From positions 1 to 44,792 of the IMG/VR virus record IMGVR_UViG_3300020182_000062: a stretch of 44,792 nucleotides of DNA, one strand, 5' to 3'. Each line of letters starts with the position of its first letter. The first letter of the stretch is position 1. Below the pieces are notes generated by a model that saw only the letters and a list, made by a program, of their open reading frames with translations, did not search any database and was not told the DNA's origin. Of the stretch, positions 1 to 7,301 are shown in pieces. A program made the position numbers and the translations under genes. Source of the stretch: a virus.

Positions 1-438
1 AAGAAAGAAGCGAAACGTCTTGTTCGAGACTTTAATGAAAGTGCTGCTATAGGGTACTTACCTCCCCTCAGGGACGCCATACACTACGTGAAAAAAATTC
101 ACGAAGAGTTAGGTTATGTATTTCACTGTATAACTTCTTTAAGTGACGATGAGAACGCGCAAAGGTTGCGTACTATGAACTTGAAAAAGTTATTCGGTGA
201 GACAGTCTTCGAGAAGTTTACCTACCTTGATACGGGTGCTGACAAGGACGAAGTTCTTGCTAAGTACGAAGGTAAGGATTACCTTTGGGTTGAAGACAAG
301 GTTGAAAACGCCATAGAAGGTGCGAAGGTTGGTCTTGAAGGTGCTGTTATGAAGCATGGTTTCAATATTGATGCTATCGAACCAAATGGTTTGGTTGGTT
401 TCGCTAACTGGAAAGAAATCTACGAGTACTTAAAATAA
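1..438 (+). CDS. HAD-like phosphatase/nucleotidase family protein (5' end missing)
   Basis: The reading frame is open from the first base, so the gene starts upstream of the window; 145 residues are visible before TAA. The visible part contains an ITSLSDD segment after a beta strand (the place of HAD motif II, hydrophobic-hydrophobic-T/S) and, near the C-terminus, a DYLWVEDKVENAIEGAKVG stretch that fits HAD motif IV followed by a capping helix. This is the pattern of phage 5'-nucleotidase-like HAD proteins. The N-terminal catalytic DxD motif would lie upstream and cannot be checked. A GTG at position 88 is an internal codon, not the start, because similar sequence continues upstream of it. 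Family assignment is an inference from motif layout; the substrate is unknown. Confidence 0.6.
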   Translation, partial: KKEAKRLVRDFNESAAIGYLPPLRDAIHYVKKIHEELGYVFHCITSLSDDENAQRLRTMNLKKLFGETVFEKFTYLDTGADKDEVLAKYEGKDYLWVEDKVENAIEGAKVGLEGAVMKHGFNIDAIEPNGLVGFANWKEIYEYLK

Positions 439-476
439 GACTAAATATCCTTGTAATGTAAACAAGGAGAATAACA

Positions 477-866
477 ATGGCACAACAAACCGTTGACACA
501 CCTACAGGACAAGCAACTGTTGACTTAGAAAAGTATACGGAACTTGTCCTAAAAGTAGATGAAGCACAAGACAAAATAAAAGAGATGGAGTCTCTCTCAA
601 AAGAACTCAAAGTCGCGACAGCAGTAGCAAAACCCGTACAAAAAGGGTTTCTATCTATATTCCGAGACGAAAATAATATCAACGAAAAATCAATTATAGG
701 ATTCGCCTCGTTTCTTATGATGGTTGCCTTTGGTGTTGTTGACCTAATAACAGGTCTCGATGGTACACCTCTAGAAATATCTGATACAATCTATACATCC
801 TTTGTTGTTGTAACACTAGGTTCGTTTGGTATTGCTGAAGCAGGAAAAGCATTCTCAGGAAAATAA
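477..866 (+). CDS. Small two-helix membrane protein, holin-like
   Basis: A 129-residue protein. The N-terminal half is a polar, charged helix (residues 15-50) likely to form a coiled coil. It is followed by FRDENNINEKS and two hydrophobic segments at about 70-92 and 104-123 separated by a short polar loop. A polar N-terminal region, then FRDE, then paired transmembrane helices resembles small phage holin-type proteins, but this is suggestive only. The start has a strong Shine-Dalgarno sequence (AAGGAG at 463-468). A degenerate late-promoter-like ACTAAATA lies at 440-447. It may act in the host inner membrane, in lysis or in membrane remodelling. No lysis enzyme lies directly beside it, so the role stays open. 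Confidence 0.75.
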   Translation: MAQQTVDTPTGQATVDLEKYTELVLKVDEAQDKIKEMESLSKELKVATAVAKPVQKGFLSIFRDENNINEKSIIGFASFLMMVAFGVVDLITGLDGTPLEISDTIYTSFVVVTLGSFGIAEAGKAFSGK

Positions 867-874
867 AATAGTGC

Positions 875-903
875 TTGACTTTTATACAAAAGTATAGTAT
901 ACT
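875..903 (+). promoter_or_regulatory. Sigma70-type promoter for the glycan cassette
   Basis: TTGACT (875-880) and TATACT (898-903) are separated by exactly 17 bp. The predicted transcription start is near 910, 23 bp before the first gene (933). The spacing and the -35 match five other promoters in this window. Confidence 0.8.
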
Positions 904-932
904 TAAAGAGTCCTTTACGGAAGGTGGTATAT

Positions 933-1097
933 ATGAGAACAAGTAAAGAAAACATATGGCATTTCGTATGCTCATCTTGTAAAGGATGGTTTAGTATTGC
1001 TACAATGGATGAATGGAAACCTAAGAAACTCTATTGTCCACACTGTGGAGAACAACATACATCATTTGTTTATGATAAGTGGAAAGATAGAACATGA
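933..1097 (+). CDS. Zinc-ribbon miniprotein
   Basis: A 54-residue ORF. Two CxxC pairs are visible, CSSC at residues 13-16 and CPHC at 35-38, spaced as in a zinc ribbon. The sequence is rich in Trp, Lys and aromatic residues. The start at 933 is preceded by GGAAGG. It is the first gene after the 875-903 promoter. Its stop overlaps the next start (ATGA at 1094), which indicates translational coupling. Small zinc ribbons in phages often bind nucleic acid or RNA polymerase, but nothing in this sequence identifies a partner. Confidence 0.8.
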   Translation: MRTSKENIWHFVCSSCKGWFSIATMDEWKPKKLYCPHCGEQHTSFVYDKWKDRT

Positions 1098-1231
1098 AAC
1101 CATCATTAAGGAAAGTTCCAGGAGAATGGATAGTTTTATTTCCGATTATAGTTAGTCTCTTTACTAACTGGCAAGTTGGTCTTTGTGCATTCGTAATTTG
1201 TATTTTACTTTGCTTTTTAGAATGGGATTAA
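1094..1231 (+). CDS. Small single-span membrane peptide
   Basis: A 45-residue ORF that starts inside the stop codon of the zinc-ribbon gene and ends one base before the next gene. Residues 12-41 are almost wholly hydrophobic (VLFPIIVSLFTNWQVG, then CAFVICILLCFL), giving one long or two short membrane segments, after a basic N-terminus. This suggests an N-in orientation. Function unknown. Its place at the head of a glycan-enzyme operon may reflect membrane-associated sugar chemistry, but that is inference only. Confidence 0.65.
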   Translation: MKPSLRKVPGEWIVLFPIIVSLFTNWQVGLCAFVICILLCFLEWD

Positions 1232-1232
1232 A

Positions 1233-2027
1233 ATGAAGAAAATAAGAAGATTAATCTATCAAGTATCGGTAGGTAAACCAAGTAAGTTATATGAACACTG
1301 TATACAATCCGTAGCAGAGTATTGTAAGAAATATGATATAGAACATATAGTATTAACGAAACCTAAGTTGCGTATTGCTCCGGATATCTTTACAAATTAT
1401 CGTAGTAAAGAATCCTATGAAAAGTATGGAGGGTATCTTCCTATCTATGAGAAAGAGAATGCCTTTGACCTCATTGATAAGTATGACCAGATTGGTATTA
1501 TAGATGCTGACATTTATATAAGACCTGACTCACCTAATATATTTACTGAGTTTGGACATGATAATGTATGGGGTTCAGTAAGTGAACGTGAGATGGATAT
1601 CAATGATAACTATATAAGAAAGATACAAAACTATTCTCATATGCAGTATGCTAGTTTACATAATAGAAGAGGTGACTTTAAACCTAACGATAGAGGTTAT
1701 GAGTTCTTTAATATGGGTATGATACTTTTTAACTGTCAACTTCTTAAACCTTACCTCAAAGGACAGAACGCATTCGAGTTTCTAATGAGGGCAGAGTTTA
1801 AAGACTTCGTTGACGGTAAGGGTGCTTGGAAATGGAGTACAGACCAAACACTCCTTAACTATTTCTTAAAGAGATATAAAATACCTACTAAACATATGGA
1901 TGGTAAATGGAATGGTTTATATACCGCAGTCAATAATATAAAGGACTGTCACTTCGTTCACTTCTTCCTTAAAGATAAACTACCTTCAAGTGGAGAGAAC
2001 ATAGAGGAGTTGATGAAGACGATATGA
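1233..2027 (+). CDS. GT-A-type glycosyltransferase
   Basis: A 264-residue protein. A DADIY motif (D91, D93) after a hydrophobic strand (DQIGII) is the metal- and nucleotide-sugar-binding DxD of GT-A fold enzymes. Downstream, GYEFFNMGMILFNCQ and KWSTDQTLLNYFL match the acceptor-loop and D-Q-x-x-L features of GT8-like transferases, and HFVHFF near the C-terminus fits the usual late His. No signal peptide or membrane span is present, so it should act in the host cytoplasm. The stop overlaps the sulfotransferase start by 4 bp (ATGA at 2024). The sugar donor and acceptor cannot be read from sequence. Confidence 0.78.
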   Translation: MKKIRRLIYQVSVGKPSKLYEHCIQSVAEYCKKYDIEHIVLTKPKLRIAPDIFTNYRSKESYEKYGGYLPIYEKENAFDLIDKYDQIGIIDADIYIRPDSPNIFTEFGHDNVWGSVSEREMDINDNYIRKIQNYSHMQYASLHNRRGDFKPNDRGYEFFNMGMILFNCQLLKPYLKGQNAFEFLMRAEFKDFVDGKGAWKWSTDQTLLNYFLKRYKIPTKHMDGKWNGLYTAVNNIKDCHFVHFFLKDKLPSSGENIEELMKTI

Positions 2028-2731
2028 AGTTATTCATTCACATACCCAAAAATGGTGGAATGACAATCCGTAATATTGATGGAATACAAAATAAAGTTAT
2101 GTTCTGTTCTCATGGTAATCATGTCAGTATGGATTATACTAAAAGACTTGAAAAAAAGATGAGAGACACAGAAGACCACCAAGGGTATGAACACGCTCGT
2201 TGGAGAGATTGGAATAAAGATTTACGAACCAATCATAAGGCATTCGCTATTATAAGAAATCCTTGGGATAGAGTTGTATCACGATATCTTTTCGCAAAGA
2301 AGGTAATGTATCTTGAAAAGCATCAACCTTCAACATATGCAGACACTTCATCTTTCAAAGCATTTCTTGAGGAGAGACATAAGTGGGGCGATGAAGAGTT
2401 CATGTGGCATCGTGCAGTAAGAGGTTGGTATCCTGCCTTTGATCACGTAAGTGATGAGAAGGGTGAGAAAGTAAAATGCGACATACTAAGGTTCGAACAC
2501 TATAACGAAGACACCAAACTCTACCTCGGATTATTACAAAATCCTAATCCAAGAAATATAACTCGTGTACCTAATGATTATGGTCACACAGGATATGGTA
2601 GGTCTTATAAGGATATATACAATAAAGAGAAAGAAACAGTACAGATTGTGGCAGATTGGTACAAGAAAGATATAGATTATTGGGGGTTCGATTTTGATAC
2701 TCCCGCAACAAGGAACTATTGGAATGCATGA
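2024..2731 (+). CDS. Sulfotransferase family protein
   Basis: A 235-residue protein with both PAPS-binding elements. The 5'-phosphosulfate loop FIHIPKNGGMT lies at residues 4-14, and the 3'-phosphate-binding motif IIRNPWDRVVSRY at 76-88, with Arg78 and Ser86 in the conserved positions. This is the signature of Sulfotransfer_2-type carbohydrate sulfotransferases, which move sulfate from PAPS to sugar hydroxyls. It is coupled to the preceding GT by ATGA and to the following methyltransferase by an 8-bp overlap, so the three probably decorate the same glycan. Sulfotransferases are uncommon phage cargo. The target (LPS, virion glycan or other) is unknown. Confidence 0.85.
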   Translation: MKLFIHIPKNGGMTIRNIDGIQNKVMFCSHGNHVSMDYTKRLEKKMRDTEDHQGYEHARWRDWNKDLRTNHKAFAIIRNPWDRVVSRYLFAKKVMYLEKHQPSTYADTSSFKAFLEERHKWGDEEFMWHRAVRGWYPAFDHVSDEKGEKVKCDILRFEHYNEDTKLYLGLLQNPNPRNITRVPNDYGHTGYGRSYKDIYNKEKETVQIVADWYKKDIDYWGFDFDTPATRNYWNA

Positions 2732-3347
2732 GTTAAAGAAATTATTTGATAAGTATCAATGCGATAAAGGTACAGAGAAACATCATTACTATAAAGAGTA
2801 TGAAACTTATTTTGAAAACAAGCGGAACGAACCCTTAAACATACTTGAGATAGGAACCTTCAAGGGAGCATCTACTGCTGCATTTTCTGATTACTTTCCT
2901 AACGGAACCATATACACGATTGATATATTCGAGAGAAAAACGGCAGAAGATATACCATACCTTAAACGAGAAAATGTTAAGTGGTTGAAAGGTAACTCTA
3001 TGGATGCTGGACTTGGTATGAGAATGAAGAAAGAATGGGGAGATGTTAAGTTTGATTATATAATAGATGATGGCGCACATTACCCTGAAGCAAATAGACT
3101 CACCTTTCAAAACTGTTACCCATTCCTAAAAAAGGGTGGTGTATATTTTGTTGAAGACTTTATACCTTTACACCTTATGTCACTAGAAGAACTAAAACAC
3201 GACTGGGTAGTTAGGCATGCAAAAAGATATACTATGCTTGAACATAATAAATTTATGACAGAACTTGATCAGCATAACTATAAGTTTCATGACAGAAGAA
3301 AAGAAATAAGAACTATCGATACATTTATTGTTGCTATAACAAAATGA
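2724..3347 (+). CDS. Class I SAM-dependent methyltransferase
   Basis: A 207-residue protein when started at 2724, where AAGGA lies about 9 bp upstream; an earlier in-frame start at 2694 has no such signal. Motif I, LEIGTFKGAS (residues 41-50), binds SAM. The acidic motif II is YTIDIFE (Asp67). DYIIDDGAHY (111-120) and LKKGGVYFVEDF fit Methyltransf_24-like sugar or small-molecule methyltransferases, where DDGAHY often sits at the active site. It overlaps the genes on both sides. The likely role is O-methylation of a sugar made by the neighbouring GTs. The target is inferred from context only. Confidence 0.82.
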   Translation: MHELKKLFDKYQCDKGTEKHHYYKEYETYFENKRNEPLNILEIGTFKGASTAAFSDYFPNGTIYTIDIFERKTAEDIPYLKRENVKWLKGNSMDAGLGMRMKKEWGDVKFDYIIDDGAHYPEANRLTFQNCYPFLKKGGVYFVEDFIPLHLMSLEELKHDWVVRHAKRYTMLEHNKFMTELDQHNYKFHDRRKEIRTIDTFIVAITK

Positions 3348-4063
3348 TAAATGGATATGTAATAACACTCGATACAAATCAGGAAAGTATCGAAGCAACT
3401 CATAAATGTATCGGTTCAATCCGGAGTACAAAAAGTGAGATAGACCCTTCCGTATTTGTTGCGACTGTACCGCGTCAAATTAAACGACATCTTGAAGAGA
3501 TTGATATGGGAGATGTTGTATGGACTTATCCCCTAACAAAAGAAGAAGATGGTCTTGATATCAAAACAGGACTATACCTGAGACATTACCCCACCAAAAA
3601 TATATCCAGTCGTACTGCATGTATGGTATCTCATATGAGACTATGGCATAAATGCGCGACACACTATAAGAGACCGATTATCATACTTGAACACGACGCA
3701 ATCTTTACACGGAAGTTTGTGTTTGAACCTCTAGAAGAAGAGTTCAAGGGAGGAATACTTGGATTGAATGACCCAAGAGGTGCAACAAGACGGAGTAACA
3801 TATTCCACAATGTTGCGAGTTCTAAGATGGGGTTACAACCTGTACCGACAGTAGATGACATGGAAGTTCCACAGGGTCTCGCAGGTAACTCCGCATATCT
3901 TATCACACCAACTGCTGCTAAAAAACTACTAGATAAAGTAAGAGAAGTTGGGATGTGGGCAAACGATGCTCTTATGTGTAAACAGTTTTTCCCTTGGATG
4001 CAAGTAGTGTATCCCTACTATACAACTATACAGAGAGGATTGAAGTCAACAACTACATCATGA
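3344..4063 (+). CDS. GT25-type (LPS) glycosyltransferase, copy 1
   Basis: A 239-residue protein. It opens with GYVITLD, the start strand of glycosyltransferase family 25. SHMRLWHKC follows at residues 96-104, and ILEHDAIF at 114-121, the EHDA version of the family's acidic E-D-D motif. The late GNSAYLITPTAAKKLL is the typical C-terminal block of this family. GT25 enzymes add galactose or related sugars to bacterial LPS, or modify phage-linked glycans. Start and stop form ATGA overlaps with both neighbours. It shares the same motif order with the next gene, so the two are probably an ancient tandem duplication. Confidence 0.82.
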   Translation: MINGYVITLDTNQESIEATHKCIGSIRSTKSEIDPSVFVATVPRQIKRHLEEIDMGDVVWTYPLTKEEDGLDIKTGLYLRHYPTKNISSRTACMVSHMRLWHKCATHYKRPIIILEHDAIFTRKFVFEPLEEEFKGGILGLNDPRGATRRSNIFHNVASSKMGLQPVPTVDDMEVPQGLAGNSAYLITPTAAKKLLDKVREVGMWANDALMCKQFFPWMQVVYPYYTTIQRGLKSTTTS

Positions 4064-4713
4064 CAAAAGCATACGTAATAACAATAATGGATAATGATAA
4101 ATCGGTAGAGGTCGCAAAGAGATGCGTAGGGTCTGCTCAACTAAGAGGAACAGAAGTAGAAATGTTTCCTGCGATTACCCCAAAGGATGACCCTGTAAAA
4201 CTACTTGAAGAAAAGGGTATTGACCCAAAGGCATTTGATGAGGTCTACTCACGTAATCTAAATTGTATTGCGGCATTCCTATCACATCATTCTCTCTGGG
4301 AGAAGTGCGCAAAGGGTAATGAAAACTTTGTTATATTCGAACATGATGCGTTCGTTCATTCACCTATTCCTGTCAACGCCAAGTTTGCGTATGTAATGAA
4401 TATAGGTCAACCCTCATACGGTAGTTATAATACTCCATCTGTACTAGGGGTTAATCCCCTTACTTCAAAAAGATACTTTGGTGGCGCACACGCATATATG
4501 ATTACTCCTATTGGTGCTCAAATCTTAGTTGATAATGCACCTCTCTATGCAAGACCTACTGACATTTATATGAACCTCACAACCTTTCCTTGGTTACAAG
4601 AATACTATCCTTATGTAGCAGACGCAAGAGATAGTTTCACTACGATACAAGTAGAACGAGGTTGTACTGCGAAACATAACTTCAGAGATGAATACGAGAT
4701 TATTGATGCGTGA
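4060..4713 (+). CDS. GT25-type glycosyltransferase, copy 2
   Basis: A 217-residue protein. The start at 4060 is chosen because it makes an ATGA overlap with the upstream stop and lines up AYVITIM with the N-terminal strand of copy 1; a longer in-frame start at 3994 would overlap copy 1 by 70 bp. It contains LSHHSLWEKC (74-83), IFEHDAF (92-98) and GGAHAYMITPIGAQIL, all matching copy 1 in order. Divergence between the two copies is high, so they probably differ in donor or acceptor. It lacks membrane segments. Confidence 0.8.
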   Translation: MTKAYVITIMDNDKSVEVAKRCVGSAQLRGTEVEMFPAITPKDDPVKLLEEKGIDPKAFDEVYSRNLNCIAAFLSHHSLWEKCAKGNENFVIFEHDAFVHSPIPVNAKFAYVMNIGQPSYGSYNTPSVLGVNPLTSKRYFGGAHAYMITPIGAQILVDNAPLYARPTDIYMNLTTFPWLQEYYPYVADARDSFTTIQVERGCTAKHNFRDEYEIIDA

Positions 4714-5353
4714 GGTATTTTTAACAGGATGTGATAAAAAAACTGAATGGCAACTCCCTTGGTTTATAAATAACTTTACTAGGTTTGTTCCTAACGGAGA
4801 CCTTGTGATTGCTGACTTCGGTATGAGTGAAGAGATGTTGAGTCATATCTCAATGTTTACTGTGATACCTATACAATCTGGAGAGAAGGGATGGTTCAAG
4901 AAACCTCGTGCTATGCTTGCTGCATCTTCTCTTCCGGACGTAAAAAAGGTATGTTGGTTAGATACTGACTGTGAGATTGCAGGACGTGTTGACCATATAT
5001 TTGATTTGAGTGAACCGCATAAACTAGGAATGGTAGAAGACAGACCTTGGACGGCACGAAGAAATGAACTTGGTAAATGGTATAATAGTGGTGTTGTTTT
5101 AATAGAAGGAACACCCAAGATACTGAAGGATTGGGCAAACGAATGCCTCGCAAACCCTGTCCAAGGTGACCAAGAAGTATTGTATCTTATGATGGGTGGC
5201 GATGAGATAAAGAAACTTTCCTTTATCAATCCTTTGCCTCATACATACAATACTTTAAGATTAGACTATATAGATAATATCGCAGTAGAAAACCCAAGAA
5301 TAATTCATCATACTGGTGAGAAGGGAAACAACGTAATAAGGAAACAGTTATGA
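4706..5353 (+). CDS. GT-A-type glycosyltransferase (GT8-like)
   Basis: A 215-residue protein if started at 4706 (8-bp overlap with the upstream stop). A start at 4688 is possible but has no properly spaced ribosome site. CWLDTDCEI (83-91) is the DxD site. WYNSGVVLIEG (125-135) and GDQEVLYL match the acceptor and D-Q elements of GT8-like enzymes, and IIHHTGEKG at the C-terminus resembles the H-x-x-G-x-x-K diphosphate-binding tail of GT8. These features make it the best-supported retaining GT-A enzyme in the cassette. The stop couples to the next gene through ATGA at 5350. Confidence 0.8.
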   Translation: MREVFLTGCDKKTEWQLPWFINNFTRFVPNGDLVIADFGMSEEMLSHISMFTVIPIQSGEKGWFKKPRAMLAASSLPDVKKVCWLDTDCEIAGRVDHIFDLSEPHKLGMVEDRPWTARRNELGKWYNSGVVLIEGTPKILKDWANECLANPVQGDQEVLYLMMGGDEIKKLSFINPLPHTYNTLRLDYIDNIAVENPRIIHHTGEKGNNVIRKQL

Positions 5354-5559
5354 AGAACGCACATTTGATAAACGCATTAATAAAGAAACTAGAGGGTGAG
5401 ATTGCAGTTGCAGAAGCAAATGTAAGTGTCTACCTAAACAATCCTGCAGGTATTGGAGAACATTCTGATATCGTGGAATCTATCGAAACAGAAATCGGTA
5501 AGATGGCAGAAGCACAAGATAAGATTGAAGCATGTCAAAGAGTACTCTCCAATGTATGA
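5350..5559 (+). CDS. Small coiled-coil protein
   Basis: A 69-residue, mostly helical, acidic protein. Heptad-like hydrophobic spacing runs from residue 5 to 25 and from 42 to 66, with a Pro-Gly turn (NNPAGIGEH) between, suggesting a helical hairpin. It starts inside the ATGA overlap with the preceding glycosyltransferase and overlaps the following nuclease start by 8 bp. No enzymatic motif is present. It may be a small partner protein; unrecognised. Confidence 0.65.
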   Translation: MKNAHLINALIKKLEGEIAVAEANVSVYLNNPAGIGEHSDIVESIETEIGKMAEAQDKIEACQRVLSNV

Positions 5560-6001
5560 GTACAAATGTAAGATAGTCAAAATCATTGACGGTGATACTG
5601 TTGATGTTGACATTGATTTAGGATTTGGTATGTGGGTACATAAAGAACGTATTCGTTTATTTGGTATCGATACCCCTGAGTCACGTACACGCGACCTAGA
5701 AGAAAAACACTTTGGATTAAAAGCAAAACAATTTCTTACTGATATGTTAGATGACCCCAAGGGTATCAAACTTGTTACTAAGAAAGATGGTAAGGGTAAG
5801 TACGGACGCATACTGGGCGAACTCTGGAGATGCGGTAACTTCGGTGACCAATCCATAAATGATTATATGATTGAGAAGGGGCATGCTGCGGCATACTTTG
5901 GTCAATCAAAAGAACTGATTGCAGAGAAACATATAGAGAATAGATTAAAGGTTGACCCTGAGTGGAACCCTGAAACTTTTGTGTTTGGTGTAACAAAATA
6001 A
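5552..6001 (+). CDS. Thermonuclease-like nuclease (SNase fold)
   Basis: A 149-residue protein from the start at 5552, which overlaps the upstream stop. It carries the staphylococcal nuclease core: IIDGDTVDVDIDL (11-23), RLFGIDTPESR (35-45) and GKYGRILGE (82-90). The catalytic set is present: Asp15 or Asp20 for calcium, Arg35, Asp40, Thr41, Glu43 and Arg86. The numbering is nearly that of the S. aureus enzyme. No signal peptide is visible, so it should act inside the cell, perhaps on host DNA. It closes the operon that starts at 933. A promoter follows at once. Confidence 0.9.
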   Translation: MYEYKCKIVKIIDGDTVDVDIDLGFGMWVHKERIRLFGIDTPESRTRDLEEKHFGLKAKQFLTDMLDDPKGIKLVTKKDGKGKYGRILGELWRCGNFGDQSINDYMIEKGHAAAYFGQSKELIAEKHIENRLKVDPEWNPETFVFGVTK

Positions 6002-6004
6002 AAC

Positions 6005-6033
6005 TTGACTTCTGAAACGAATTAATATATAAT
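6005..6033 (+). promoter_or_regulatory. Sigma70 consensus promoter
   Basis: TTGACT (6005-6010) and a perfect TATAAT (6028-6033) have a 17-bp spacer. The predicted start falls at about 6040-6041, on the ATG of the next gene. Confidence 0.85.
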
Positions 6034-6040
6034 AGTGGTT

Positions 6041-6670
6041 ATGGTAAGACGTGTAAATATACTTGGTAACGGAGATAGTGCAGGATTATTCAAGAGGGGA
6101 ACCTCTGGGAAACTTCTTGTATGTAATATGCCTCCCTTTGAAATTACACGTAATGAAGTACACGCAACCTGTATGGTTGATTTTAAAATGATGAAGTCTT
6201 TAATGGCAGGTCATCTTCAACTTGATATGTACGATTGGATATTAGGTACAAGACCTAAGATATGGATGGAGCAAAAGGGTTCTTTCTATATGAAGTATGC
6301 TCATCTCATTCGTGACTTCTATACTCATATACCTAAGTATGTAACAGAGAATGCAGGGAATCCGCAACAAGCAGCGACTAACTTTAACTGCGGTCATATG
6401 GCAACGCACTATGCTTGTAGTAAAATGAAGGCAGACGAAGTTCACCTCTATGGGTTTGATAGTATCTTTGATATGAACCTAAATAGTTTCACTGACTTGT
6501 TATTAGAGTCAGACCGGAGTACAGGAAATACAGTTAGATTAAATAATTGGTGGCGACCTATCTGGGAACATATGTTTAAAGAGTTCCCTGATACTAAGTT
6601 TGTGCTTCATCACAATCACCCTAATATAAAGATTAGGTTATCTGAGAACTGTTCGATAGAAGTTAACTAA
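6041..6670 (+). CDS. Rossmann-type MptE-like/GT42-like protein
   Basis: A 209-residue protein. The N-terminal NILGNGDSAGLF matches the GNGxS nucleotide-binding start shared by MptE-like (DUF115) proteins and GT42 sialyltransferase-like enzymes. NCGHMATHYACSKMKADEV followed by HLYGFDSIFD matches the second conserved block (G-x-x-A, then x-L-x-G-x-D). A His-rich HHNHPN lies near the C-terminus. A GTG at 6035 is possible, but the ATG at 6041 places GNGDS correctly. No ribosome site precedes it, and the promoter predicts transcription starting at this codon. Likely a sugar- or nucleotide-transfer enzyme working with the upstream glycan cassette; the exact reaction is unknown. Confidence 0.7.
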   Translation: MVRRVNILGNGDSAGLFKRGTSGKLLVCNMPPFEITRNEVHATCMVDFKMMKSLMAGHLQLDMYDWILGTRPKIWMEQKGSFYMKYAHLIRDFYTHIPKYVTENAGNPQQAATNFNCGHMATHYACSKMKADEVHLYGFDSIFDMNLNSFTDLLLESDRSTGNTVRLNNWWRPIWEHMFKEFPDTKFVLHHNHPNIKIRLSENCSIEVN

Positions 6671-6672
6671 CG

Positions 6673-6680
6673 TATAAATA
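6673..6680 (+). promoter_or_regulatory. T4-type late promoter
   Basis: Exact TATAAATA. Transcription is expected from about 6686, 23 bp ahead of the gene at 6709. Confidence 0.8.
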
Positions 6681-6708
6681 AATATATTACTAGTAAAGGA
6701 GTAAAAAC

Positions 6709-6909
6709 ATGGAAAAACTAAAAAGTTTAGGAATGAAAATCGGTGCGAAGGTAGATGCCTTACGCGCAACAAGAAAAGGTTTATGGGTCGGTCTAGGACT
6801 TGGCATACTTAACCTTGTAGTAGGTGTACCGTCAGGTAATGTTGTTATGATGGTTACAGGTGGATTATTGATTATTGTGGATGGATACGACCTATGGAAG
6901 GCAAAGTAA
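6709..6909 (+). CDS. Small two-span membrane protein
   Basis: A 66-residue protein with a strong ribosome site (AAAGGAG). A basic amphipathic N-terminus (residues 2-22) precedes two hydrophobic helices at about 25-39 and 43-58, separated by VPSGN. The short hairpin form suits a holin, antiholin or virion membrane peptide, but no family is recognised. Expression is expected late because an exact TATAAATA lies upstream. It overlaps the next ORF by 16 bp. Confidence 0.65.
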   Translation: MEKLKSLGMKIGAKVDALRATRKGLWVGLGLGILNLVVGVPSGNVVMMVTGGLLIIVDGYDLWKAK

Positions 6910-7121
6910 ATAAATCTAGAGCAGTCTTTGCACCAGAGGATTATCCTGTGATACGCAAAGCACTGGAAATATATTTACATACCGAGAAGAGTGCCCACGA
7001 AAGTCGGATACTCTCTCGGTTACTACATCGATTACATCGTGTAGAGTATGAACACGAAAAGAATAAAAAGAATCAAAATACAGATTATGAATTATTTAAC
7101 AGCGAAATGAACAAAAGGTGA
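6894..7121 (+). CDS. Small basic helical protein, unknown
   Basis: A 75-residue protein that begins within the end of the membrane-protein gene. It is rich in Lys, Arg, His and Glu, with a likely long helix at 30-62. The ribosome site before 6894 is poor, so its translation may depend on coupling to the upstream gene. The coding frame is open across its whole length, and a well-placed ribosome site for the next gene sits at its end. No motif or family is recognised. Confidence 0.5.
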   Translation: MEGKVNKSRAVFAPEDYPVIRKALEIYLHTEKSAHESRILSRLLHRLHRVEYEHEKNKKNQNTDYELFNSEMNKR

Positions 7122-7124
7122 AAA

Positions 7125-7301
7125 ATGACTAACGAACGATATTATGACTATATGAGAAAAAGAATTATTGAAGAGAGACGACTAAGGGATGGCGAGGGTC
7201 AACCCACCATCAGAACTCTTGAGAGTAGAATATCCCGCCTCGAACGACGCATAGAGTTTTTAGAAGATAAAGACTTCGAAAGATATGTAGAAAATAATTA
7301 G
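7125..7301 (+). CDS. Small coiled-coil protein, unknown
   Basis: A 58-residue ORF preceded by AAAAGGTG. It is highly charged, with a leucine/isoleucine heptad pattern at 30-48 (TLESRISRLERRIEFLED), a clear short coiled coil. The stop codon overlaps the stop of the convergent minus-strand kinase gene by 4 bp, and no hairpin terminator separates them. Function unknown. Confidence 0.65.
   Translation: MTNERYYDYMRKRIIEERRLRDGEGQPTIRTLESRISRLERRIEFLEDKDFERYVENN

Noticed and set aside
3994-4059. Longer N-terminus for the second GT25 gene
   Set aside because: It would overlap the first GT25 gene by 70 bp, and the extra residues precede the conserved first strand; ATGA at 4060 is the better start.
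4765-4772. TATAAATA inside the glycosyltransferase gene at 4706
   Set aside because: It encodes FINN within a coding frame, with no gene start 15-50 bp downstream; likely chance in AT-rich sequence. The same applies to 31857-31864, 38657-38664 and 42823-42830.
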